A stretch of DNA of 14,373 nt from Spirochaeta sp. (GTDB lineage Bacteria; Spirochaetota; Spirochaetia; DSM-27196; Alkalispirochaetaceae). Location of the stretch: contig JAQIBO010000433.1 of assembly GCA_027859055.1 (NCBI GenBank), forward strand, positions 1 to 14,373, read 5' to 3'. Position 1 is the stretch's first letter; every line of letters starts with the position of its first letter. Positions 1 through 5,688 of the stretch are shown here, one piece after another. The notes beneath the pieces are model-generated. The model saw only the letters and a list, made by a program, of their open reading frames with translations. It made no database searches and had not been told where the DNA came from. Position numbers and translations under genes: made by a program.

Positions 1-42
1 TATCCGCAATTCTTCAGCGCCGCTGTGTTCCAGTTGCGCCAC
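1..42 (-). CDS. 5' end of an unidentified gene, truncated by the window edge
   Basis: A GTG codon at 42 on the minus strand is preceded by a GGAGG Shine-Dalgarno (50-54) with a 7-nt spacer, and the frame stays open to the window edge. The visible peptide is V/M-AQLEHSGAEELRI (14 residues), too short to identify. It lies 86 bp downstream of the TPR gene on the same strand and has its own promoter-like sequence at 74-102, so it may be transcribed separately or co-transcribed. An overlapping ATG frame starting at 66 closes quickly and lacks a good ribosome binding site. Confidence 0.5.
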   Translation of the reverse strand, partial: MAQLEHSGAEELRI

Positions 43-73
43 GGGGTATCCTCCGGTCGGTAGTCATGGAGTG

Positions 74-102
74 ATCGTACCACGCCCGGTGGAACCGCTC
101 AA
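74..102 (-). promoter_or_regulatory. Putative sigma70-type promoter for the gene at the left edge
   Basis: Reading the minus strand, TTGAGC (97-102) and TACGAT (74-79) are separated by exactly 17 nt. Each hexamer matches 4 of 6 consensus bases. The predicted start would lie about 25 nt upstream of the GTG at 42. It was found by eye only. Confidence 0.35.
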
Positions 103-128
103 TGTGTGGAATTATCGCATTTTAATCT

Positions 129-1778
129 CTATTGGGAACGGTTTTTCAACGGGAGGTGCCGACGAAGCCACTCTTTGGCGCCGGGCACTCGGCGCCACGC
201 ACTATCCGCGCGTTCCGCATAGAACACCGCGTCTTCCGCGTCATATTGCTCTCGGGGATCGTCTGGAAGCGCGATCCCGCGCCCGAAAAGTGCATCCGGA
301 ACCAGCGCGTTCTCTTTCAGCGCCTCGGCAAGGTGCGTCTTGGCGTGATCCCTGTTTCCGGTTGCCCACGCCAGCAGCGCGTCGGTCCACGGTGTATCCG
401 GGCGGAACGTACTGCAGTAGCGGCGGTGAACCCGCTGCGCGTCAGTATATTTGCCCCGTTCGATGAGCGCGGGAACATACCACAGCGATGCCGCCATGGC
501 GTCTTCAGGATCGATCTTCAGAAGCGCTTCATATTCCTGAAACGCCTCGTCCGGTCGGTTGAGTTCCAGAAGTGTCTCCGCGCGGATTAAGTGCAGCCGA
601 AGGACATCCCGGTAGAGGTAGTCCTGCCACGGGGATACTCCGGGGGGGACCTCGGGCTCCCGGTTGCTGGTTGCGGCAAGTCCCTGGTCCAGATAGAAGA
701 GAACGCGTTCAGGCTCCCCTTCATACAGACGGGCGAGTACGACGTAGGCATCCGCTTCCCAGGGGCAGCGTTCCACCGCCCGCAGGCAGTCTCCGGTAAT
801 GGTGTAATCTTTGGTACCGTTAATCTCCATTTGCAGCTCATGGACCGGGGATACCCAATAGTGCGCCGCCATTTCCGGCGCTTGAAACGCCTGTTCGGGC
901 GGTGCTATGGACCAGTGTATAGCGCTGTCAAACAGGGCAGTACGCTCCCACCGTCCGTAGCGGTAGTACACCCGTCCGTCCTGTTCCCGCATAAGGGGAT
1001 GCTGGAACTCCGGGAGTGAGCGAAAGAGGCCGAAGAACTCTCCAAATCGCCGGAAGAACCGCAGTGCGATCAGTGAATCAAGCTCCTCACCGACGGCGTC
1101 GGTATCGAGGGATCTCCTGAATACGGCGTAGAGCAGGTCCGAGAGGTCCTCCTCATACAGGACGGTGTCGTTTCTGACCGCGTGAAGGAGAAGCGGGATC
1201 GTCCGGACGGTTATTCCACCGCGAGGAAGCCGGTCATGCGCTTCCAGGCGTTGCGGCTTCATCAGCGCCGCCTGAAACAGCCGCTGGTACAGCTGGTTGA
1301 TGTCATCCCGGTTGACGATGTCCGTTCCGATTTTCGTGAGGAGGAACGTCTTTGACCGGAGCGCGAGAACGCCCGCATCCTGCGCGAGGCGTCTGGTCCT
1401 GCTGAGCACGGGACTGTGATCTTCCCGGGCGACTTTGATGAACGGCGATTCAGCCTCCGCCATCGCGCCCTGGGAGAGCTCTTTCACCACCGCAACCGGA
1501 AGATTACCCCGTGAGGTCGCTTTGACCGGTTGGCACGTCTGGATCGTCTGTAGGAGCGCCCGCGCATAGACGAGGACTGGAATATGGTGGATATCGTCCG
1601 GGTTGAGGTGTGGCTCGATGGAGAAGCAGGAAGTCCACCGGTCGGGATCACCGGAAATAAGCGCCCTGATTTCATCGGGGTGTGCGCCAAGGTCCCTGTC
1701 GAACGGGTGTGTATCAATATCATCTTGATCGTCGTTTTCGTCGTCCCGGTTACCGGGAAAAGGTATGATTTTTGCCAT
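129..1778 (-). CDS. Tetratricopeptide-repeat protein with a winged-helix-like N-terminal half
   Basis: The product is 549 residues, cytoplasmic in appearance, with no signal peptide or membrane segment. The reading frame is open to 2018, but the stretch before 1778 is Arg-rich and runs through palindromic intergenic DNA. The start MAKIIPFPGN at 1778, followed by a very acidic tail, is the better choice; a GGAA about 10 nt upstream is a weak Shine-Dalgarno. Roughly residues 60-175 contain an 'ATSRGNLP...LTKIGTDIV' pattern that resembles a winged-helix domain seen in some bacterial TPR and pRiA4b-ORF3-like proteins. Residues ~390-465 contain two TPR-like units (AETLLELNRPDEAFQEYEAL, then a unit around ALIERGKYTDAQRVHR). 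The C-terminus (DALLAWATGNRDHAKTHLAE... GAKEWLRRHLP) resembles the end of bacterial TPR proteins related to the ST7 family. No specific function can be given; it probably mediates protein contacts. It points away from the iol genes and looks unrelated to them. Confidence 0.8.
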   Translation of the reverse strand: MAKIIPFPGNRDDENDDQDDIDTHPFDRDLGAHPDEIRALISGDPDRWTSCFSIEPHLNPDDIHHIPVLVYARALLQTIQTCQPVKATSRGNLPVAVVKELSQGAMAEAESPFIKVAREDHSPVLSRTRRLAQDAGVLALRSKTFLLTKIGTDIVNRDDINQLYQRLFQAALMKPQRLEAHDRLPRGGITVRTIPLLLHAVRNDTVLYEEDLSDLLYAVFRRSLDTDAVGEELDSLIALRFFRRFGEFFGLFRSLPEFQHPLMREQDGRVYYRYGRWERTALFDSAIHWSIAPPEQAFQAPEMAAHYWVSPVHELQMEINGTKDYTITGDCLRAVERCPWEADAYVVLARLYEGEPERVLFYLDQGLAATSNREPEVPPGVSPWQDYLYRDVLRLHLIRAETLLELNRPDEAFQEYEALLKIDPEDAMAASLWYVPALIERGKYTDAQRVHRRYCSTFRPDTPWTDALLAWATGNRDHAKTHLAEALKENALVPDALFGRGIALPDDPREQYDAEDAVFYAERADSAWRRVPGAKEWLRRHLPLKNRSQ

Positions 1779-1809
1779 AATAATCGGTTCCAGGCCGGTA
1801 TGTACGGTA

Positions 1810-1815
1810 AATATA
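1810..1815 (-). promoter_or_regulatory. Putative -10 element for the TPR gene
   Basis: On the minus strand the hexamer TATATT (5 of 6 consensus) lies 31 nt upstream of the ATG at 1778, giving a predicted 5' leader of about 25 nt. No convincing -35 box is found 16-18 nt further upstream. An imperfect dyad (CGGTAT...ATACCG, about 1795-1817) overlaps it. Confidence 0.3.
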
Positions 1816-1867
1816 CCGCGGACGCGCGTTTCTCGATACCCACCCGCGACCGGCGAGGGTGTGACAA

Positions 1868-1888
1868 ATCTACGATTGAATCGTAGAT
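1868..1888. promoter_or_regulatory. Perfect 21-bp palindrome, probable operator
   Basis: Two 10-bp arms, ATCTACGATT and AATCGTAGAT, surround a single central G with no mismatch. Size and A/T-rich inner arms resemble operators of dimeric MarR-type regulators. A truncated marR lies directly downstream on the plus strand, so an autoregulatory site of that vanished regulator is the simplest reading. It is also 90 bp upstream of the TPR gene on the minus strand and could regulate that gene instead. Confidence 0.5.
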
Positions 1889-1893
1889 CGACA

Positions 1894-1916
1894 CGCGGCC
1901 GTACGGCCGTGGTTTT
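1894..1916 (+). terminator. Terminator-like hairpin (perfect 14-bp palindrome plus T-run)
   Basis: CGGCCGTACGGCCG (1896-1909) is a perfect palindrome. With the flanking C-G pair and a G-T wobble it can form a 7-bp stem around a GTAC loop, followed by GGTTTT on the plus strand. It could be a weak intrinsic terminator reading right, or a second regulatory dyad. The T-run is short. Confidence 0.3.
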
Positions 1917-1936
1917 CCCTCTGAGGCGATTCGGCA

Positions 1937-1951
1937 GAACACTCGGTGTTC
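1937..1951. repeat. 15-bp inverted repeat
   Basis: GAACAC (1937-1942) and GTGTTC (1946-1951) are exact inverted arms around TCG. This is the third strong dyad within about 85 bp upstream of the marR remnant. There is no T-run after it. An operator or a small hairpin are both possible. Confidence 0.35.
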
Positions 1952-1965
1952 GATTGTTCGATATA

Positions 1966-2151
1966 CCCCTTGACGCGGGCCCGATGTGCCAGGCTGAGGT
2001 GGGACGGAAACTGCTCAAGACGAAGGGTAACGTCAGCGTGATGATTGACCGCCTCGCCCAGCGGGGGCTGGTGCATCGACGGCCGCAGGAAGACGATCGC
2101 CGCTATATGGTGGTTGCGTTGACTGGGGCGGGGAGTGCAGGAATCGATTGA
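1966..2151 (+). pseudogene. MarR-family transcriptional regulator remnant (winged-helix core only)
   Basis: The plus-strand peptide around GPMCQAEVGRKLLKTKGNVS, continuing with VMIDRLAQRGLVHRRPQEDD and RRYMVVALTGAG, is a clear MarR recognition-helix and wing segment, including the typical DDRR wing motif. A full MarR protein has about 140-150 residues. Here the N-terminal ~60 residues (dimerisation helices and first DNA-binding helices) are absent: upstream sequence in all three frames does not resemble the family. The C-terminal dimerisation helices are also missing, with a TGA at 2149 right after the wing. There is no plausible start or Shine-Dalgarno. It is therefore a fragment. It sits 21 bp before a truncated wrbA-like gene, and marR-quinone oxidoreductase pairs are a known arrangement, so the two were probably one operon. 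Confidence 0.7.
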
Positions 2152-2347
2152 ATCACCAAGAGGAAACAGATAATGAAAGTACTGCTTGTGTATTACTCCA
2201 CCTATGGACATATGTATCAGATGATGAAGGCTGCTGCGGAAGGCGCTGCGGCGACGGGCGCGGAGGTCGAGATCAAGCGCGTCCCGGAACTGCTCTCTGA
2301 CGACGTTATTGCCGCGATGGGCGCGACGGAGGCGCAAAAGTCGATGC

Positions 2348-2365
2348 CGGCCCTGCCGCTTTTTT
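2348..2365 (+). terminator. Weak intrinsic terminator candidate ahead of iolG
   Basis: A short GC stem CGGC-CCT-GCCG is followed by C and six T residues (2360-2365), and an A-run (2336-2339) lies upstream, so the A-run and T-run could extend the stem. The stem core is only 4 bp. If real, it would isolate iolG from read-through out of the wrbA remnant. Confidence 0.3.
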
Positions 2366-2375
2366 GCAACAGCTT

Positions 2376-2387
2376 CCGGTATACCGG
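2376..2387. promoter_or_regulatory. 12-bp perfect palindrome upstream of iolG
   Basis: CCGGTATACCGG is an exact dyad about 45-60 bp upstream of the candidate iolG -10. A TTGCAA half-site (2364-2369) lies just to its left. It could be an operator for iolG. It does not match the LacI-type site of the divergent iol region. Confidence 0.3.
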
Positions 2388-2418
2388 TCTGTTTCCGTGT
2401 ATTCTGCGCTTTCGCGTT

Positions 2419-2449
2419 TTGTCATATAGTCGTACAATAGCGCTGCAAT
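2419..2449 (+). promoter_or_regulatory. Putative iolG promoter
   Basis: TTGTCA (2419-2424) matches 5 of 6 bases of a -35 box. Two -10 candidates exist: TACAAT (2433-2438, 5 of 6), which is too close to pair with that -35, and TGCAAT (2444-2449, 4 of 6), with a long 19-nt spacer. An A/T-rich gap between a dead gene and a gene with a strong Shine-Dalgarno supports a promoter here. Its exact geometry is unresolved. Confidence 0.35.
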
Positions 2450-2469
2450 ACAGATAAAAGGAGAATGGT

Positions 2470-3456
2470 ATGATACAGGTAGCACTTATTGGAGCGGGAC
2501 GGATTGGCAAGGTTCACGGGATCGCGATAGGAGCGAATCCGAAGGCGCAGTTGAAATACGTTTCCGACGTGTACGCCCCGGCGGCGGAGGAACTTGCGAA
2601 GGCGTACGGCGCGGAAGTGGCAACGGTGGACCGAATTATGGATGACGCCGAGGTTGATCTGGTGATGATCTGCTCCAGTACGGAGACCCACGCGGATCTG
2701 ATCGAGCGCTCGGCGAAGGCGGGAAAGGCGATTTTCTGCGAGAAGCCGATCGATCTTGATACCAACCGGGTCGAGAGGGTCCTGGGGGTGGTGAAGGAGA
2801 CTGGGGCCAAGTTGATGGTCGGTTTTAACCGGCGCTTTGACCCCAACTTCATGGCGCTCAAACAGCGGCTGGATGCCGGCGAGGCGGGAGATGTTGAGCT
2901 GGTGACGATCGCGTCGCGGGACCCTGCGGCGCCGCCGGTTGAGTACATCAAGGGTTCCGGCGGGCTGTTCAAGGACATGACGATTCACGATTTTGACATG
3001 GCGCGCTGGTTACTCGGAGAAGAGCCGTCGCAGGTCTACGCGAGCGGCGCCACCCTGACCGATCCGGAGATCAGGAAAGCCGGCGATGTTGATACCGCTG
3101 TCGTCACCCTGACGTGTCCGAGCGGTCGCATGGCGGTGATCACCAACAGTCGCCGCGCAAGCTACGGGTACGACCAGCGCATTGAGGTACACGGAAGCAA
3201 GGGGATGCTGGCCGCGGGGAACATCCTGGAAAACACCGTGGCGTTCTCCGGCGAGACCGGGACCGAGGTGGCGAAACCGTTGTATTTCTTCCTGGAGCGC
3301 TACGCTCAGGCGTACCAGAACGAACTGACGTCGCTGATTACCGCGCTTGAATCGGGTGGCCCCGTCGGTCCCGGCGGCGACGACGGTCTGCGCTCTCTGG
3401 AACTGGCGAACGCGGCGTTGGAGTCGCTCAAGAGCGGGGCGGCGGTAAAGGTCTGA
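2470..3456 (+). CDS. iolG: Inositol 2-dehydrogenase, Gfo/Idh/MocA family
   Basis: This enzyme catalyses NAD-dependent oxidation of myo-inositol to 2-keto-myo-inositol (scyllo-inosose), the entry step of the iol pathway, in the cytoplasm. At 328 residues it is close to the usual ~340. The Rossmann motif GAGRIG is at residues 8-13, and the family EKP motif is at 91-93 (CEKPIDLD). Catalytic residues corresponding to Lys97, Asp172 and His176 of Bacillus IolG are visible as K92, D169 and H173 (KDMTIHDFDMARW). The FNRRFDPNF segment (119-127) is also typical. The start is fixed by AAGGAG 6 nt ahead of ATG. The gene stands alone between the wrbA remnant and a convergent permease gene, separate from the main iol operon, which carries a second dehydrogenase (12476-13489). 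Activity on scyllo- or D-chiro-inositol is possible and cannot be decided from sequence. Confidence 0.88.
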   Translation: MIQVALIGAGRIGKVHGIAIGANPKAQLKYVSDVYAPAAEELAKAYGAEVATVDRIMDDAEVDLVMICSSTETHADLIERSAKAGKAIFCEKPIDLDTNRVERVLGVVKETGAKLMVGFNRRFDPNFMALKQRLDAGEAGDVELVTIASRDPAAPPVEYIKGSGGLFKDMTIHDFDMARWLLGEEPSQVYASGATLTDPEIRKAGDVDTAVVTLTCPSGRMAVITNSRRASYGYDQRIEVHGSKGMLAAGNILENTVAFSGETGTEVAKPLYFFLERYAQAYQNELTSLITALESGGPVGPGGDDGLRSLELANAALESLKSGAAVKV

Positions 3457-3467
3457 CCGGCTGTCAG

Positions 3468-3483
3468 CCCGCGTTCGCGCGGG
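3468..3483. terminator. Bidirectional hairpin between convergent iolG and the EIIC gene
   Basis: CCCGCG and CGCGGG form a perfect 6-bp stem around a TTCG tetraloop, in the 31-bp gap between the two convergent stops. There is no T-run on either side, so it is a stable 3'-end hairpin rather than a canonical intrinsic terminator. It may protect or end both transcripts. Confidence 0.5.
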
Positions 3484-3487
3484 TCAT

Positions 3488-4840
3488 TCACGCGGTGCCT
3501 GCGCTGCGCCGCCGTTCTGCGGCGTGGCGGCGGGCGACCCACAGCAACACAAGTACCACCGGTACCACCCCGATCGCCCAGATGTTTCCCTGAAAGAGGT
3601 GAAAAAGCCAGAACCGCACCGGGTTGCCGCCGTCGATGAAGGCGCTGATTTCGCGCGTCGTCTCGAAGGTGACCCCGGCGTTGGCGGACAGCCGGGTGTA
3701 CAGCGGGGCGAGGGCGCTTGAAAACACCAGGTAGGCGGCAACCAGAGGGATTCCGGTGAGAACTGCGCGGATCACGTTGCCGCGGTGAAGCAGCACCAGC
3801 ACGCTCATCGCGGCGATCAGCCCGGGAAGGTCGCCGATAGGCAGGATGCGGTTCCCCGGAACGATAAAGGCCAGGACCAGGGTGATCGGAATCATCACAA
3901 GCCCCCCGGCCATTACCGACTTGTGGCTCATGATAACCCCCACGTCCATCGCGAAGTGGAGCTCGTGCTCAGAGCCGAAACGGCGTGCCAGCACCTCTTT
4001 CAGATGCTCTCCCAGAGGTGCAAACCCCTCTCCGATGAGTCCCGCCGAACGGGGAAGAAGGAACATCACCGCGGCGATATGAACGCCGAGTTCCAGGGTG
4101 TCCCGCAGGGAGTACCCGGCGGCGATCGCGAGGGTGAGTCCGACCAGAAGCCCAAGGACCATCGGCTCGCCGATGAGCCCAACCGAGGCTCCCTGTTTTT
4201 CGGGGTTGAATTCGAGCTTCCTGATGCCGGGAATGCGGTCGTAGATCCGGTCCATCATTGCGCCGAACGGGATTACCCCGATCGCAGATAGCGGCGAGAT
4301 CGCAACGCTCGGAAGCCCCACTTCCCGGTCCACATACGCCGCCGAAAAGTCGGCGTTGATAAAGCCGTATATTGCGATCACCACGGTGGCGGCGAGACCG
4401 AGCCAGAGTGACCCGGTAACGATCTGGATAAGCGCCCCGACCAGCGCGAAGTGCCAGATATTCCACAGGTCGATGTAAACGGTCCGGGTCCAGCCGAGGG
4501 CGAGCATCGCCACGTTGAGAACAACGACAAACGGAATTGAAAGCGGGCCGATGAGGCTTCCGAAGGTGATCGCCGCCAGCGGTGGCCAGCCGACATCCAG
4601 GACGGGGAAATCGAGCCCGCGCACCGCGCTGAGCGCCTCAACCGCGGGGGAGATGTTGGAAACGAAGAAATCAAAGGCGATAAAGACGCCGGCAAACCCG
4701 ACGCCAAGGCGGAGGCCGATGAGAAATGCGTCGCGGAGCTTCATTCGAACCGCCAGGGCCATCACAAAGATGATCAGCGGGAGCATAACGTAGGCGGGGA
4801 AGGAGAAAAACGCGTCGATTGCGGATGCTAACTGTTGCAT
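3488..4840 (-). CDS. GatC-like PTS EIIC permease, orphan (galactitol family)
   Basis: This is an integral membrane protein of 450 residues, almost the same length as E. coli GatC (451), with about 10 hydrophobic segments beginning at residue 17. Family motifs are well kept: LDVGWP (81-86), DLWNIWH (124-130), GEPMVLGLLVG (224-234), VPGNRILPIGDL (327-338) and HRGN (352-355). In the galactitol PTS, EIIC moves the polyol while EIIB phosphorylates it. Neither EIIA nor EIIB is encoded in this window. It is the third gene of the minus-strand operon, 74 bp after CoA-transferase subunit B. Because the iol locus lacks any other transporter, inositol or a related polyol is the likely substrate, perhaps without phosphorylation; this is inference. 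There is no Shine-Dalgarno ahead of the ATG, which was chosen because it aligns with the GatC N-terminus. Confidence 0.85.
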   Translation of the reverse strand: MQQLASAIDAFFSFPAYVMLPLIIFVMALAVRMKLRDAFLIGLRLGVGFAGVFIAFDFFVSNISPAVEALSAVRGLDFPVLDVGWPPLAAITFGSLIGPLSIPFVVVLNVAMLALGWTRTVYIDLWNIWHFALVGALIQIVTGSLWLGLAATVVIAIYGFINADFSAAYVDREVGLPSVAISPLSAIGVIPFGAMMDRIYDRIPGIRKLEFNPEKQGASVGLIGEPMVLGLLVGLTLAIAAGYSLRDTLELGVHIAAVMFLLPRSAGLIGEGFAPLGEHLKEVLARRFGSEHELHFAMDVGVIMSHKSVMAGGLVMIPITLVLAFIVPGNRILPIGDLPGLIAAMSVLVLLHRGNVIRAVLTGIPLVAAYLVFSSALAPLYTRLSANAGVTFETTREISAFIDGGNPVRFWLFHLFQGNIWAIGVVPVVLVLLWVARRHAAERRRSAGTA

Positions 4841-4849
4841 GGGCGCGAT

Positions 4850-4877
4850 AATGTACGATCAGACCGGGGAATGTCTA
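4850..4877 (-). promoter_or_regulatory. Possible internal promoter just ahead of the EIIC start
   Basis: On the minus strand, TAGACA (4872-4877, 5 of 6) and TACATT (4850-4855, 4 of 6) are 16 nt apart. The predicted start would fall only about 3 nt before the EIIC ATG, which lacks a Shine-Dalgarno, so a nearly leaderless transcript is conceivable. A chance match is also possible. Confidence 0.25.
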
Positions 4878-4914
4878 CGTCACGCTGCGGCGTCGCGGCG
4901 GCGCCCGGACGTGT

Positions 4915-5688
4915 TCATCCCCGCCCGATAAAGTAGCGGGCCGGGTCGATCTCGTCGCGGAGAATACGAAGCTCTTTCTCCGTCGGTGCCGGTGTCTCGG
5001 TGAGATCATTCGCCCAGAGCAGTTCAAACCCGGTGTTTTCGGTGATCTCCTCCAGGGTATGACCCGGGTTGATTGAAAGCACGTGCATGCGTTTGCTCTC
5101 TTCCGCAAATCCGAGAACCGCCATGTTGGTGATAATGCGGTACGGTCCGGTGCCCGCCGGAAGACCCGCCCGCTCCCGGGCGTCCCCGCCGGTGAGCCAG
5201 CCCGGGGTGGTTACGAAGTCGAGGGTCGGAACAAATCGGCGGGCATCGTGGACGGTCATCACCATCGTCCGCCAGCAGTAGGAGGCGTAGTCGTTGGCGC
5301 CGCCGCTTCCGGGAAAGCGAACCTTCGGATGGTCGTGATCCGCCCCGGCGATCGTAGAGTTGAGATTACCGTACATATCGATCTGCGCGCCGCCGAGAAA
5401 GGTATAATCCACCATTCCCCGGGCGCACGGCTCCATGATGTCGCCCATCGTGCCGGCGCGGACGCCGTGGAAAAAGGTGCGGCTGTCGCCGACGGAGATC
5501 GGCATCCGGCGCAGTTCCGGTCCGACACCGCCGGCTTCAAAGAGGATCAGGATGTCCGGGGCGTGGGTGCGCTGAGCGAGCATCGCGGCGGCGCAGGGCG
5601 CCCCGGTACCGACACCGACGCTGCTGTCGTTGTCCAGTTGCCGCGCCGCGGTGACGATCATCAGTTCCATTTCGTTGTAGCTGTTCAT
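4915..5688 (-). CDS. CoA-transferase subunit B (glutaconate CoA-transferase type)
   Basis: At 257 residues this is close to the ~266 of Acidaminococcus GctB and similar along its whole length: FLGGAQIDMYGNLNST, RFPGSGGANDYASYCW, TPGWLTGG and IDPARYFIG are family signatures. The active-site glutamate (Glu54 of GctB, in IVESG) is present as E51 in LFEAG. The enzyme is therefore expected to transfer CoA through a glutamyl-CoA intermediate, unlike the related IpdAB-type hydrolases, which lack this residue. It forms an alpha/beta complex with the product of the preceding gene, whose stop it overlaps by 4 bp (ATGA). A GGGGGAG Shine-Dalgarno lies 5 nt before the start. The acyl substrate is unknown. 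Within an inositol locus, 3-hydroxypropionate or another short acid derived from malonate semialdehyde would make sense. Confidence 0.85.
   Translation of the reverse strand: MNSYNEMELMIVTAARQLDNDSSVGVGTGAPCAAAMLAQRTHAPDILILFEAGGVGPELRRMPISVGDSRTFFHGVRAGTMGDIMEPCARGMVDYTFLGGAQIDMYGNLNSTIAGADHDHPKVRFPGSGGANDYASYCWRTMVMTVHDARRFVPTLDFVTTPGWLTGGDARERAGLPAGTGPYRIITNMAVLGFAEESKRMHVLSINPGHTLEEITENTGFELLWANDLTETPAPTEKELRILRDEIDPARYFIGRG

Larger units (their letters stand above)
2173..2457 (+). pseudogene. Truncated WrbA-type NAD(P)H:quinone oxidoreductase (flavodoxin fold)
   Basis: The first ~60 residues match the start of the WrbA family: MKVLLVYYSTYGHMYQMMKA contains the FMN phosphate-binding loop (YSTYGHMY), then GAEVEIKRVPELLSDD and GATEAQKSMPAL follow the family pattern. 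WrbA proteins have about 200 residues. From about 2345 the frame stops resembling the family and runs through Phe/Leu/Arg-rich sequence to a stop at 2457, which already lies in the iolG promoter region. The rest of the flavin site, the dimer and tetramer contacts and the C-terminus are missing, so no functional enzyme is expected. The Shine-Dalgarno (AGAGGAAA ahead of ATG 2173) is intact, suggesting fairly recent loss. The remainder was not found elsewhere in the window. Confidence 0.7.

Noticed and set aside
71..1019. Several plus-strand open frames of 75-152 codons opposite the TPR gene
   Set aside because: They are antisense to a long coherent gene and have no domain or ribosome binding site support.
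1779..2018. An 80-residue N-terminal extension of the TPR protein
   Set aside because: It crosses the palindrome cluster and the marR remnant, is Arg/Pro-rich without family resemblance, and MAKIIPFPGN at 1778 is a natural start.
2335..2475. A LacI-type operator for the stand-alone iolG
   Set aside because: Only half-sites (TTGCAA at 2364, TGCAAT at 2444) are present, with no central CG dyad like that at 6835-6848.
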